Of a DNA stretch of 30,790 bases, positions 21,351 to 30,790 are shown piece by piece. The DNA lies in NCBI GenBank assembly GCA_900555045.1, contig USJW01000052.1, positions 1 through 30,790 on the forward strand, given 5' to 3'. Origin of the DNA: an uncultured Clostridium sp. GTDB lineage: Bacteria > Bacillota > Clostridia > Lachnospirales > Lachnospiraceae. Numbering within the stretch: the stretch's first letter is position 1; each line of letters opens with the position of its first letter. The translations under genes and the position numbers were made by a program. The notes under the pieces are model-generated. The model saw nothing but the letters and a program-made list of their open reading frames with translations. It did no database searches and was not told the DNA's origin.

Positions 21351-22610
21351 ATGCAGAATAATTGTTACACCGCCACGTCCCTGGGCGGCAGCGGCGAGGA
21401 AGCGCGAAACTGCTTTCTGGTGGAGTCCGGCAGGCATGTGATTCTTTTGGACTGCGGCGTGCGCCGCGAGGCCCTGGGGGAGACCGGGCGCGTTTACCCG
21501 GCGCTCACCCCGGACATTGCCTCCAGGCTCACCGCGGTGTTCCTGTCCCACGCCCACGAGGACCATGCGGCCGCCCTGCCTTACCTCTATGAGCTGGGCT
21601 ACCGGGGCAAAATCTACGGCTCCGGCGAGACCATCCGGCTCGCGGGGGGATTTATGAAAAAGTGGGTAAACTATGTGGAGGCCGCGGGAGGGATGCTTCC
21701 CTTTTCGCCTGAACACATCGGACGCATGGAGTTTTGCCCCATCTCGCCCGGGGAGCAGACCGTGGATGGCCTTCGCGTGGTTGCCGGGCGCAGCGGTCAC
21801 ATGCTGGGGAGTCTGTGGCTGTGGTTCGATTTTGGCGGGAAATCCCTGCTGTACACGGGGGATATGACGCTCTCCGGACGGCTCCTGGCCACGGATCTGC
21901 CGCCAAGGTCCGACGGGGCTGTGATCGACTGCGCCTACGCCGGGCGGACCCTGTGCCAGGACGGGCAGTACCGATCCCTTAAGGCGCTGGCAGAGCAGGT
22001 GGTCTCATCGGGCGGAAAGCTGCTTCTCCCCGTGCCGCCCAACGGGCGCGGAAGCGATATGCTTCTGTACCTGTGTGAAAATCTGCCCGGCGTCCCCATC
22101 TATGCGGAGGCCAACGTGGCAGAGCTGTGCGCAGAGCTCCTGGAGAAGCGCAGGTGGCTTCGGGAGGGCGTGGGCGGGGAAATCCGCGCGGTGAGCCTTC
22201 CGGACGCCCAGGCGCGCCGCAGAGCGCTCACAGAGGGCGGCGGGGCCGTCTACCTGACCGGCGACGGGATGATGTCGAGCCCTGTGGCCGCAGAGTATTT
22301 TGAGGCGCTGAAGCAGGACGCCAAAAACTGCATCGTGATCACCGGGCACACCGCAGAGAGCACCCTGGGAAACCGGATTTTCGACCCGGATTACCGGGCG
22401 CAGGCCGGGGTGGCAGCCCGGGTGGAGCGCCTGACCATCAAGGTGCATCTGGACACGCAGGACGTGATCCAGCTAAACCGGACGGTCCAGGCTCAGAAGA
22501 TATTGCTGTTTCACGCGCCGGGGGACAATGCCGCGGGGCTGATCGCAGAGCTTAAAGGGCAGGGTGTGGACGCGCGGTGCAGCCTGGAATATGGGGCGCT
22601 GCGCCTTTAG
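21351..22610 (+). CDS. MBL-fold beta-CASP family hydrolase (CPSF/RNase-like)
   Basis: A 419-aa metallo-beta-lactamase-fold protein. The zinc motif HxHxDH is SHAHEDHAA (H67, H69, D71, H72), followed by SGHMLGSLWLWF and LLYTGDMT, the third-ligand His and bridging Asp. A beta-CASP cap follows, with VIDCAYAGRT, SGGKLLLPVPPNGRGSD, GHTAESTLGNRI and the late His in IKVHLDTQD. This layout matches bacterial RNases of the CPSF73/TTHA0252 type acting on RNA, though some relatives cut DNA. The frame is open much further upstream, but ATG 21351 with GGAGG 9 nt before it avoids overlap with the divergent LysR gene. Its stop is 4 nt from the end of the convergent regulator gene. Confidence 0.88.
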   Translation: MQNNCYTATSLGGSGEEARNCFLVESGRHVILLDCGVRREALGETGRVYPALTPDIASRLTAVFLSHAHEDHAAALPYLYELGYRGKIYGSGETIRLAGGFMKKWVNYVEAAGGMLPFSPEHIGRMEFCPISPGEQTVDGLRVVAGRSGHMLGSLWLWFDFGGKSLLYTGDMTLSGRLLATDLPPRSDGAVIDCAYAGRTLCQDGQYRSLKALAEQVVSSGGKLLLPVPPNGRGSDMLLYLCENLPGVPIYAEANVAELCAELLEKRRWLREGVGGEIRAVSLPDAQARRRALTEGGGAVYLTGDGMMSSPVAAEYFEALKQDAKNCIVITGHTAESTLGNRIFDPDYRAQAGVAARVERLTIKVHLDTQDVIQLNRTVQAQKILLFHAPGDNAAGLIAELKGQGVDARCSLEYGALRL

Positions 22611-22614
22611 CGCC

Positions 22615-24804
22615 CTAAGAATCCCGCAGCTGGATCTGGTACTGCTTGGGCGTCACGCCGGTCATCTGCTTAAACAGCATAAAGAAGTACTGTTTGTTGT
22701 CGATCCCCACCTGCTCCGCCACATCCTTGACCTTCACCTTGGGGTCGGAGAGGATCTCCTTGGCTCGGGCGATGCGGAGCTTGTTGATATAGTCGGTCAG
22801 CGAGCAGCCCTTGGCCTGGCGGAAGATGCGGCAGAGGTAGGCCGCGGACAGGTTGAACTGGTCCGCCAGCACCTGGGAGGACAGGTTGGGGTCGCAGTAG
22901 GAGGACTCGATCGCCGCGATCACCTGGTCCAGTGAGCTGCCCTTGCGGCTTGTCTTCTCCTGCTGGACGTGCTCTGCGATCTTTAGGAAGACCGCCTCCA
23001 GGCCCCCTTTCAGCGCCTCCGGGGAGAAGCGCAGCGCGTCCTGGACGGCCTGGTGGGCGGACTCGGAATCCGCCTCATCGGGGAAGCAGTCGAAATACAG
23101 CTTTGACACGGCGTTTGACAGAGCGGCCCATGCGTACTGCACGCAGCGGCCGCTCTTGCCGTAGAGGGCGGACAGGAAATCCTGGTAGGCCTTGCTGGCC
23201 TTGCCGCCGTACCCCTTTTTCAGCGCATCCGTCACATCTGATATCCGTTCCTCCAGCTCTGCTGGCGAGTCGTCCAGGTGCTGGAAATTCTCTGTATACA
23301 AGATCTGCTCGCCCTGGTACAGCGGTCTGAGCTCATAGAACTCCAACAGCTTCCCGTAGATTAAGGGGAATACCCTGTAATCGTCCGCCTCCGTCCCCAC
23401 CACCAGCCAGCGGGAGGGAAATTGCCTGGACAGCCGCTCGAAAATCTCCTCCACCGCCTGCTTTGTCTGCAAAAAGAGGATGGTGTACTCGTTGTGCACG
23501 ATCACCCCCTCGCAGCGAACCGCTTCGCCGCGCACACACTCCAGATATTGGGGCAGGCGCAGCCCGTCGATCAGGCAGAGCCTCACGGGCTCGTCCGCGC
23601 GGAGCTGGAGATCGTACTCCCGGACCAGGGCCCCGGGGCTCTCATACTCCTGGCTGCCGAACAGCAGCCCCTGTAAGACCTCCCCGCGGACCATGGCACG
23701 GAGGGAGGCGTGGATCTGGTTGGCGTTCGAGTTGCTCTCGATCAGGTGGTTGAGGCTCTCCAGAATGGCATCCGTATTCTGGGGCGTGTCGGGCGCGATG
23801 TCGGAGATCCGCTTGGTGATCTTCCGAAACGGCACGTAGATGTCCACCGAGATCATCGTCCCCGCTAACAGCAGGATCCCGAACCCCGCAATCACAAAGA
23901 AGAAGGTCTTCTCCTTCGTATGCTTTAAATCCTCCAGGCATTTATCATAGGAAAGGGATTTTACGTAGTACCACGGGCGGTCGGGCATGCGGGCGAAAAA
24001 GCAGATCTGCTTGTCCTTTGCCTGGTAGGTGAAATAGTCGCTGTCCACGCCCGACTGGACGGCGGATTTAATGGGCCCTGTCAGGAGCGGATAGTAGTCG
24101 GGCGTCTCCTGGAACGAGGAGGCCACCAGGGCGCCGTCCTCATTGATAATGAAGGCGTTCTCCTCGCCGAAGTAGAGCTTGTTGAGCCAGTTTTTGCTGA
24201 TATTAAACATGATCGCGTTGTCCTTGGGCAGACCGCCGCTGTCCAGCTCGAAAAACAGGAACGAGTAGAGCTCCCGGTTGCTGTAGATGTTGGAGGCATC
24301 GGAGTGGCGAAGGATGGGGACCAGCCGGGCGTCCGCGGAGCGGTTTTCAAAGAGCTCCACGGCGTCCCTGTCCGCGAAGGCAGAGAAGGAGTCCCCCACA
24401 GCCCCGTAGGAGGAGGTGCTGTACACGCGCTGCTGCTTTCCATTGAAGATGTAGATGGAGTCGATGATGGTGCTGGAGGCCGAGTAGGTGTTGAGCTCCC
24501 GCACGCCGTCCACCATCTGCCAGTTGGAGAGCTCCTCGTAGGAGCGCAGCTTGGAGACCGTGTTGCTGTAAAAAATCTGGTTGACCATGTTCTGCAAAAA
24601 TTCCTCCGTCGAGGAGGAGGTCGCGCTGACCTGAGTCACAAATTCATTGTTGGCGCGCTTGATGGAAGTCAAAAATGCGGTCCGAAATTGGTGGTATAAC
24701 AGGCCGAGCAGTGCCAAAATCAATGCAAAACTCATCAGCACCACGGTCATGAACCGCACGGATATAATGTCCTTAACTGGGCCGGAACCCTGCTCCTTTT
24801 TCAT
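22615..24804 (-). CDS. Membrane-bound AraC-family regulator with extracellular sensor
   Basis: A 729-aa protein. TM1 is at residues about 15-38 and TM2 at about 300-322 (FFFVIAGFGILLLAGTMISVDIY), enclosing a 260-residue extracytoplasmic sensor that looks Cache-like (STIIDSIYIFNGKQQRVYS, NAFIINEDGALVASS, PWYYVKSL). A cytoplasmic stretch of 300 residues leads to a C-terminal AraC/XylS domain (about 625-729) with two helix-turn-helix units: LSSQVLADQFNLSAAYLCRIFRQAKGCSLTDYINKLRI and VKDVAEQVGIDNKQYFFMLFKQMTGVTPKQY. Such one-component receptors occur beside sugar or small-molecule importers in Clostridia and Bacilli. I prefer ATG 24804 over GTG 24816, because AAAGGAG ends right before the latter. 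It diverges from the importer operon and likely controls it. Confidence 0.92.
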   Translation of the reverse strand: MKKEQGSGPVKDIISVRFMTVVLMSFALILALLGLLYHQFRTAFLTSIKRANNEFVTQVSATSSSTEEFLQNMVNQIFYSNTVSKLRSYEELSNWQMVDGVRELNTYSASSTIIDSIYIFNGKQQRVYSTSSYGAVGDSFSAFADRDAVELFENRSADARLVPILRHSDASNIYSNRELYSFLFFELDSGGLPKDNAIMFNISKNWLNKLYFGEENAFIINEDGALVASSFQETPDYYPLLTGPIKSAVQSGVDSDYFTYQAKDKQICFFARMPDRPWYYVKSLSYDKCLEDLKHTKEKTFFFVIAGFGILLLAGTMISVDIYVPFRKITKRISDIAPDTPQNTDAILESLNHLIESNSNANQIHASLRAMVRGEVLQGLLFGSQEYESPGALVREYDLQLRADEPVRLCLIDGLRLPQYLECVRGEAVRCEGVIVHNEYTILFLQTKQAVEEIFERLSRQFPSRWLVVGTEADDYRVFPLIYGKLLEFYELRPLYQGEQILYTENFQHLDDSPAELEERISDVTDALKKGYGGKASKAYQDFLSALYGKSGRCVQYAWAALSNAVSKLYFDCFPDEADSESAHQAVQDALRFSPEALKGGLEAVFLKIAEHVQQEKTSRKGSSLDQVIAAIESSYCDPNLSSQVLADQFNLSAAYLCRIFRQAKGCSLTDYINKLRIARAKEILSDPKVKVKDVAEQVGIDNKQYFFMLFKQMTGVTPKQYQIQLRDS

Positions 24805-24832
24805 GATTTTGTACACTCCTTTCCACTAAAGA

Positions 24833-24943
24833 ACTATACCATATGTACAATATGTTTGAAAAGAGCAAAAAGATTTGAAATTCGAACATCGGAAAAAAAG
24901 TCATATTTTTGTACTTTACACCCCATGCAGGAGAATTTAAGAT
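24833..24943. promoter_or_regulatory. Divergent promoter region, AraC regulator and importer
   Basis: Rightward: TTTACA (24915-24920), 17-bp spacer, TAAGAT (24938-24943). Leftward: extended -10 TGGTATAGT (TATAGT complement at 24833-24838) with a weak -35. Between them are a direct repeat TTTGAAA (24855-24861 and 24874-24880) and a palindrome CATAT-gtaca-ATATG (24840-24854), candidate binding sites for the AraC protein. Confidence 0.5.
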
Positions 24944-25036
24944 GGACTCATACAGGAATTCACATTCCCAAGGGTGTCGGACACTGTAAGCAGTAAGAAG
25001 CAAACAAAATAAGGGAAAGAGAAAGGATTTAAACGT

Positions 25037-26104
25037 ATGAAAAAGAGACTTGTGTCAATGACTTTGGCCGCAGCTATGCTGCTCTCCCTGACCGCCTGCG
25101 GTTCCGGTAGCTCCAACGCTCCCGCAGCCACTGAGGCAGCAAAGGGTTCGGAGGCCAGCAACACGAACAATGATTACAAGGGCACCGTGATGCTCTACTC
25201 CTCCACCGACGAGGGCGTGATCATTGCTTTAAAGGAAGCCTTTGAAAAGAAGTACCCCAATGTGACTCTGGACTACTACGCGGCGACCTCCGGCAAGTGC
25301 GTGACCAAGCTTGCCACTGAGTTCCAGTCCGGCACCGTGGCCTGCGACCTGGCATGGCTGGCGGATCCCTCCGCAATGATCAATCTGAAGAGCGACGGAA
25401 ACCTGATCTCCTACAAGTCCACCTTCGCGGACGGTGTAAACGACAAGTTTAAGGACGCGGACGGCTACTACTGCGGTGCACGCCTGCTGCTCATGGGCAT
25501 CACCTTCAGCACCACCACCTGCTCCGACGAGGAGGCGCCCACCAACTACGACGGCATTTTAAGCGATAACTTCAAAAACCAGATCGTCATGACCGATCCC
25601 ACTGGATCCGGCTCCACCAAGGCTTTGGTTTACGCCATGACGAAGGATTCCAAATATGGATGGGAATATTTTGAGAAGCTGAAGGAACTGGGCGTGGAGC
25701 TTCAGTCCAGCTCCGGCTCCACCAACAACGGCATCGCCTCCGGCGCTTACAAGCTGGGCTTCGGCGTGGACTACAACACCAAGAACCTGATGGCGGACGG
25801 ATCTCCTCTTGGCTGGCATGACACCTCCGACATCGTGGCGGTTCCCTGCCCCATCGGAATCCCCAAGGGCGCTCCGAATGAGGATTTAGCGAAGCTGCTC
25901 TACGACTTCATCCTGGATCCCGAAGGCGGACAGGCGATTCTGACTCAGTACAACATCACCCCCATCGTGGACGGCGTTGCACTGCCCGAGGGCATGATGA
26001 AGGCCTCCGACATCGCAAGCCTGGCGCTTCCGATCGACTGGGTGGACCTGGCAGCGGTCAGCAACGAGCTGCTCGACAAGTTTGACGCCATCTTTAAAAA
26101 CTAA
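25037..26104 (+). CDS. ABC transporter substrate-binding lipoprotein (iron/phosphonate-type family 1)
   Basis: A 355-aa lipoprotein. The signal peptide runs to the lipobox LTAC with lipidated C21, followed by a Ser/Ala/Asn linker. The mature fold starts at GTVMLYSSTDEGVIIALKEAFEKKYPNVTLDYY, typical of Fe3+, 2-aminoethylphosphonate, thiamine and polyamine binding proteins. NQIVMTDPTGSGSTKALVYAM and AVPCPIGIPKGAPNEDLAKLLYDFILDPEGGQAIL are standard later blocks. I do not see the adjacent tyrosine pair that ligates iron in FbpA, so the ligand is open. ATG 25037 has the weak site AAAGGATTTAAACG. It is followed by a GC-rich hairpin and the rest of the operon. Confidence 0.9.
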   Translation: MKKRLVSMTLAAAMLLSLTACGSGSSNAPAATEAAKGSEASNTNNDYKGTVMLYSSTDEGVIIALKEAFEKKYPNVTLDYYAATSGKCVTKLATEFQSGTVACDLAWLADPSAMINLKSDGNLISYKSTFADGVNDKFKDADGYYCGARLLLMGITFSTTTCSDEEAPTNYDGILSDNFKNQIVMTDPTGSGSTKALVYAMTKDSKYGWEYFEKLKELGVELQSSSGSTNNGIASGAYKLGFGVDYNTKNLMADGSPLGWHDTSDIVAVPCPIGIPKGAPNEDLAKLLYDFILDPEGGQAILTQYNITPIVDGVALPEGMMKASDIASLALPIDWVDLAAVSNELLDKFDAIFKN

Positions 26105-26119
26105 ACATATGGAGGACGC

Positions 26120-26146
26120 CGGCCGGCGGGATGACACCGCCGGCCG
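26120..26146 (+). repeat. GC-rich hairpin between binding protein and ATPase genes
   Basis: CGGCCGGCGG (26120-26129) pairs perfectly with CCGCCGGCCG (26137-26146) around a 7-nt loop. Only a weak T-rich stretch follows. Position fits a transcript stabiliser or partial terminator that keeps binding protein above the membrane parts. Confidence 0.7.
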
Positions 26147-26182
26147 CATCTTTCTCAAATTTTCTGAAAGGGGAATCATACA

Positions 26183-27261
<1,079 letters not shown>

Positions 27262-27265
<4 letters not shown>

Positions 27266-28992
27266 GCATGTTCAAACGCAAGACAAACAGCGATTTAGAG
27301 CGGTTGGAAGGCAGCAAGTTTATGAGCCTGGACCGTTTCATGACTCTGCTGTGCTACCTGATCCTGGTGACGGTGGTGATCCTGCCGGTATTCATGATCA
27401 TCTACTACGCCTTCTGGGACGGCACCAAGATCGATTTTCAGATGTTTTTCAACGTCCTCATGCAGAAGGAAAACCTGACCGCCATGCGCAACACCCTGAT
27501 CATCGCGGTGTTCTCCACATTGCTTGCGACCATCGTGGGCGTATTCTTCGCCTGGCTCCTGGGCCGCAGCGACATCCCGCTCAAGGGCGTGATGAAGTTC
27601 TTGTTCTCCATCCCGTTCATGATCCCGCCGTTTTTGGCAGCCATGGCCTGGGATATGATGTTCTCCGGCCGCGGCGGCTACGTGAACCGCTGGCTGATGT
27701 CCGTGTTCAATTTGAGCAGCGCGCCCTTCAACATCAACAGCGTCATGGGAATCATCGTGATTGAGGTGGTTTACTACTTCCCATTCGTGTACATGCAGGT
27801 GGTCAGCGCCCTGGAGCGCATGGACCCGACCCTGGAGGAGAGCGCGCGAATCGCGGGTGCTAAGCAGCTCTACGTCATCCGCAAGATCACCCTGCCGCTC
27901 ACCATCCCGGCCATCTCCTCCGGCGTGCTTTTGGTGTTAATCACCTCCCTGTCCAACTACGGAATTCCCGCAATGCTGGGCTTCTCCCAGAACATCTTCA
28001 CCCTTCCCACGATGATTGTGGAGAAGATGAACCGGGCGGGCGGAAGCTTTGAGGGAATCAGGCAGGCGACGGCCCTGTCCATTGTCCTGGTGGCCGTCGT
28101 GTCCGTGGCCCTTCTGGTACAGCGCAAGCTGCTCTCAGTCGGCCGCTACGACATCATCAAGGGGAAGAGCATGCGCCCGGCGCTCATCAAGCTGCGCTCC
28201 GCCAGATACCCGCTCCTTGTGTTCTCCCTGCTGTTTTTGACCCTGGTTGTGCTGGCTCCTCTGGCCATGATCATCCTGGTCAGCTTCATCAAGGCCTATG
28301 GACTGAACTTTGCGTTTGAGAACTTTACGCTGGCAAACTACCACCGGATCCTCGTGGGCAACAAGATGGTCACGGACTCCGTGCGAAACAGCCTGTTCCT
28401 GGGCTTCTCCGCCGGTATCGTCTGCCTGTTCTTAGGCACCATGCTGGCCTACGTGATCTACAAGGTGCGCCCGAAGGGCAAGGGAATCCTGGAGCTTCTG
28501 GCTGTGCTGCCGTACTCCCTTCCCGGCACCGTGCTGGCCATCGGCTGTATCCTGGCCTGGAGCGGCGCGTTCATGGGAATCACGCTCTACAACACCATCT
28601 GGATCATCCTGGTGGCCTACGTGGCGAGATACCTGACCTACACCCTGAAGTCCAGCTCTGCGGCGCTTCAGCAGGTACATATCTCCCTGGAGGAGGCCTC
28701 CCGGGCCTGCGGCGCTTCCCACCTGGAGTCCCTGCGGGATATCACGTTGCCGTTAATTAAGCCTGCGATGGTTTCCGGCTTCTTCCTGGTGTTCCTGCCC
28801 GCCATGCGTGAGCTGACCACCTCCGTGCTGCTCTACGGACCCAACAGCCGAACCCTGGGCGTCGCCATCTACCAGCTGAGAATCAACGGTCAGATCGCGC
28901 CTGCGGCGGCCCTGTCCGTGATCACCATTCTGCTGATTATTATCTGTAACAACCTGGTCAAACACTTTACGAAGGACAGAAAGGGGAGCTAA
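27262..28992 (+). CDS. Fused double permease of an iron/phosphonate-type ABC importer
   Basis: A 576-aa inner-membrane protein with two consecutive permease units of about six helices each, as in FbpB/SfuB/ThiP-type transporters. Each half has its EAA loop for docking an ATPase: EESARIAGAKQLYVIRKITLPL (about 192-213) and EEASRACGASHLESLRDITLPL (about 476-497). The first unit begins after a charged N-terminus at about residue 28 (LLCYLILVTVVILPVFMIIYYAF). ATG 27262 overlaps the upstream stop by 4 nt and follows GGAGGAGG. The two loops differ, which suits binding of two different ATPases. Confidence 0.94.
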
Positions 28993-28995
28993 GCC

Positions 28996-30099
28996 ATGGA
29001 TCAAATCGTACTGGAAAATGTCACAAAGACTTTTACCACCAAGGCGTTAGGCACGGTCACCGCCGTTGACAAGTTCAATCTGACCGTCAGGCAGGGCGAG
29101 TGCTTCTCATTTCTGGGGCCGTCCGGCTGCGGCAAGACCACCACGCTGCGCATGATTGCCGGCTTTGAGGACCTCTCCTCCGGCGCCATCTATCTGGGCG
29201 GCAAGGCAGTGTCCGTGAAGGACAAAAATATCTATGTTCCGCCGGAAGAGCGCGGACTGGGCATGGTGTTCCAGGCCTTCGCGGTCTGGCCGCACATGAA
29301 CATTTATGACAACGTGGCGTTCCCGCTGAAGGTGCAGAAGCGCCCGGAGGCGGAGATCCGCGAGCGGGTCAAGCTGGCCCTGAAGCACTGCAGCCTGGAC
29401 GGGATGGAGAAGGTGTTCCCCTCCAACCTATCCGGTGGCCAGCAGCAGCGAATCGCCCTGGCCCGCGCCATCGTGGTGAACCCGAAGGTCATGCTTTTGG
29501 ACGAGCCCCTGTCGAACCTGGACCCGCAGCTGCGCGAGACCATGCGCTTCGAGATCAAAAAGCTGCAGAAGGAGTTCGGCTTCACGATCATTTTCGTGAC
29601 CCACGACCAGTCCGAGGCCATGGCCCTGTCAGACCGGATGCTGGTGATGGATATGGGCAATATTCAGCAGATCGGGACGCCCTTAGAGCTCTACAACAAT
29701 CCGAAGAATCGGTTTGTGCACAGCTTCCTGGGCCAGTCCAATTTCACTCACGTGAAGATCAGGGGCAGGAAGGCCTACTGTGAGGGGAAGGAATCCCAGG
29801 TCGTGTGGGACGCTCCCGCCGGCATGAAGGACGGCGAGATGCTCATGGCCACGCGCCCCAACACCATCGACATCAACCGCAGTGAGGGATTTCGCACCAG
29901 AATCATCAAGCGCGTGTTCCGCACCGATTTCGTCGAGTACCTGGTGCAGGTGGGCGACGACGTCCTGCGGGTCCAGACGCCGCACCGCAACCTCTTCAGT
30001 GAGGGCGAGGAGTGCTTCCTGCGCTTCCCCAGCCCCATGTGGTACCCCGCAGAGGACACGGAGGCGGATAAAGAGCGCGCGAAGCGGATGATTGGATAG
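28996..30099 (+). CDS. ABC transporter ATP-binding protein (second of two)
   Basis: A 367-aa ATPase homologous to, but clearly different from, the one at 26183. Walker A is GPSGCGKT (41-48), Q-loop VFQAFAVWPHM, signature LSGGQQQR, Walker B VMLLDEP, D-loop SNLD, H-loop VTHDQSEA. A TOBE-type C-terminal domain follows (ATRPNTIDI, IKRVFRTDFVEYLVQVGDDVLRVQ). Both ATPases have every catalytic motif, so a heterodimeric engine is plausible; the alternative is that they serve different permeases. ATG 28996 starts 3 nt after the permease stop and follows AAGGGGAGCTAAGCC. It is the last gene of the operon. Confidence 0.94.
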   Translation: MDQIVLENVTKTFTTKALGTVTAVDKFNLTVRQGECFSFLGPSGCGKTTTLRMIAGFEDLSSGAIYLGGKAVSVKDKNIYVPPEERGLGMVFQAFAVWPHMNIYDNVAFPLKVQKRPEAEIRERVKLALKHCSLDGMEKVFPSNLSGGQQQRIALARAIVVNPKVMLLDEPLSNLDPQLRETMRFEIKKLQKEFGFTIIFVTHDQSEAMALSDRMLVMDMGNIQQIGTPLELYNNPKNRFVHSFLGQSNFTHVKIRGRKAYCEGKESQVVWDAPAGMKDGEMLMATRPNTIDINRSEGFRTRIIKRVFRTDFVEYLVQVGDDVLRVQTPHRNLFSEGEECFLRFPSPMWYPAEDTEADKERAKRMIG

Positions 30100-30125
30100 A
30101 GAAATGGGAAAGAGGTGTGGCACAG

Positions 30126-30164
30126 CCTGGGAATTGGAGGGCTGGGCCGCACCTGGTTCCCAGG
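30126..30164 (+). repeat. Inverted repeat after the importer operon
   Basis: CCTGGGAA (30126-30133) and TTCCCAGG (30157-30164) are perfect inverted arms 23 nt apart. There is no T-tract, so it is a weak candidate for operon termination. The right arm lies inside the first decayed CRISPR-like repeat. Confidence 0.4.
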
Positions 30165-30370
30165 GGGAGTAGAAATATAAGAAGGTAAGAAATGGGATTG
30201 GGGAGTCGAACCCTGAGATGGGAGCGTGAGTAGAAATATATGTAGGAGTTCTTGACAATAAAAAGAGCTGAGGTCGCACCCCGAGGAGGGGTGCGTGAGT
30301 AGAAATTGGGCAGGGGCTAGTCTCCACCCATCCAGTGATGGCGCACCCCGCGAGGGGGCGTGATTAAAAA
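30146..30370 (+). CRISPR. Decayed type I-C-like CRISPR array remnant, four repeats
   Basis: Four related units: 30146-30176, 30205-30237, 30273-30306 and 30339-30370. The best (30273-30306) starts GTCGCACCCC, has a 7-bp hairpin GCACCCC/GGGGTGC, and ends GTGAGTAGAAAT, the shape of type I-C repeats (GTCGC...GTGGATTGAAAT class). Units 1 and 2 keep the end GAGTAGAAAT; unit 4 keeps GCGCACCCC and ends GTGATTAAAAA. Spacers are 28, 35 and 32 nt and unrelated to each other. In reverse translation the units read ISTHAP, a well-known artefact of such arrays. No cas genes are in the window. Repeats differ enough that the array is probably inactive. Confidence 0.72.
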
Positions 30371-30387
30371 GTCCCCGAAAAAAGGCC

Positions 30388-30438
30388 AAGAAAAGCCCCT
30401 CAGACTGCCGATTGCGTGAGGATTGGGGGCTGTTTCTT
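30388..30438 (+). terminator. Hairpin, possible terminator
   Basis: AAGAAAAGCCCC (30388-30399) pairs with GGGGCTGTTTCTT (30426-30438) with one bulged G, followed by a pyrimidine-rich end rather than a clean T-tract. It could end transcripts from the importer operon or the array. The AT-rich stretch after it (TATAATAATATA near 30441) has no gene ahead on either strand. No coding region is seen between 30100 and 30598. Confidence 0.4.
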
Positions 30439-30524
30439 CTATAATAATATATAGGAGATTTTACCAGTTGTTTTTTTACTGTGAATTGAAAACCTTCGTG
30501 CTCAATTTTAACCTGGAACCTCAA

Positions 30525-30573
30525 AAGGGCGGAGCCCTGCAGACATGAAATTCATCTGCAGAGCTCCGCCCTT
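30525..30573 (-). terminator. Terminator of tctA
   Basis: AAGGGCGGAGC (30525-30535) pairs with GCTCCGCCCTT (30563-30573), and CTGCAGA (30537-30543) with TCTGCAG (30555-30561), with one mismatch between. Read on the minus strand the stem ends in TTTT, 25 nt after the tctA stop. Confidence 0.85.
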
Positions 30574-30598
30574 AAAAATTGGCTCAATCAATTTAAAA

Positions 30599-30790
30599 TC
30601 AGTTTGCCTTCGCCTTTTTCGCCTTAACACTCTTGTAGAAGCTGTACCCGTACATCGCCACAAAGATCAGCATAATGGTCAACGTGATCGGGCGACTGAA
30701 GAACGCCACAAGACTGTCCTCGTTCATGCTCATGCCGCGGCGGAAATGGCGCTCCGTCATCGGCCCCAGCACCAGGCCCAGGATCAGCGC
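30599..30790 (-). CDS. tctA: Tripartite tricarboxylate transporter permease TctA, C-terminal fragment
   Basis: The minus strand is open from the window edge to a TGA at 30601-30599, giving the last 63 residues of a longer protein whose start is outside. It reads ALILGLVLGPMTERHFRRG, then FFSRPITLTIMLIFVAMYGYSFY and a Lys-rich end. LGxVLGPMxE with the following helix FxxRPI is the typical C-terminus of TctA, the large membrane subunit of binding-protein-dependent tricarboxylate (TTT) importers. TctB and TctC should lie beyond the right edge. The transported acid cannot be told from this part. Confidence 0.85.
   Translation of the reverse strand, partial: ALILGLVLGPMTERHFRRGMSMNEDSLVAFFSRPITLTIMLIFVAMYGYSFYKSVKAKKAKAN

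Noticed and set aside
29683..30327. Minus-strand frame containing repeated ISTHAP segments
   Set aside because: This is translation of CRISPR-like repeats joined to an antisense frame of the ATPase gene, not a protein gene.

Overview
The window reads as chromosomal DNA from an anaerobic Firmicute of class Clostridia, most likely Lachnospiraceae. The evidence is an oxygen-sensitive class III ribonucleotide reductase (NrdD plus NrdG), rubrerythrin, MgtE, ScpA/ScpB, strong AGGAGG-type ribosome binding sites, and GC-rich codon use over most of the length. Genus and species cannot be fixed from this sequence. No rRNA or tRNA gene was seen.

Left edge (1-2016): an AT-rich two-gene unit, unlike the GC-rich DNA after it. 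It encodes a P-loop ATPase overlapped by 4 nt with a PD-(D/E)XK-type nuclease, and looks like an acquired defence-type cassette. Then come a DUF218 protein, an XRE-type regulator with a long Lys/Glu tail on the minus strand, and rubrerythrin, divergent from that regulator. From 4409 a forward block carries a HAD phosphatase, a MupG-like (DUF871) protein, a metallophosphoesterase, scpA and scpB, closed by a terminator at 9211-9248. nrdD follows behind its own promoter and a leader with a large hairpin; mgtE follows behind a 280-nt structured leader. Between mgtE and mscL lie two small minus-strand XRE regulators and a divergent 80-aa protein of unknown function. mscL, nrdG, dut, a membrane TPR protein and hflX form a compact forward operon (14651-18447).

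Right half: 18855-20429 encodes a cofactor-independent phosphoglycerate mutase whose two halves are in swapped order, a circular permutation in one intact frame. This is the most unusual observation here. It converges on a LysR gene, which diverges from an MBL/beta-CASP hydrolase gene; that in turn converges on a membrane-anchored AraC-type regulator. Divergent from the latter is a four-gene ABC importer: lipoprotein, ATPase, fused double permease and a second ATPase. Beyond it are four decayed type I-C-like CRISPR repeats with no cas genes in view, and the C-terminal 63 codons of a minus-strand tctA running off the window.

Themes: dNTP supply (nrdD, nrdG, dut), chromosome segregation (scpA, scpB), ion and stress physiology (mgtE, mscL, rubrerythrin, hflX), and an importer with its own sensor-regulator. 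All assignments come from reading motifs; no database search was run.
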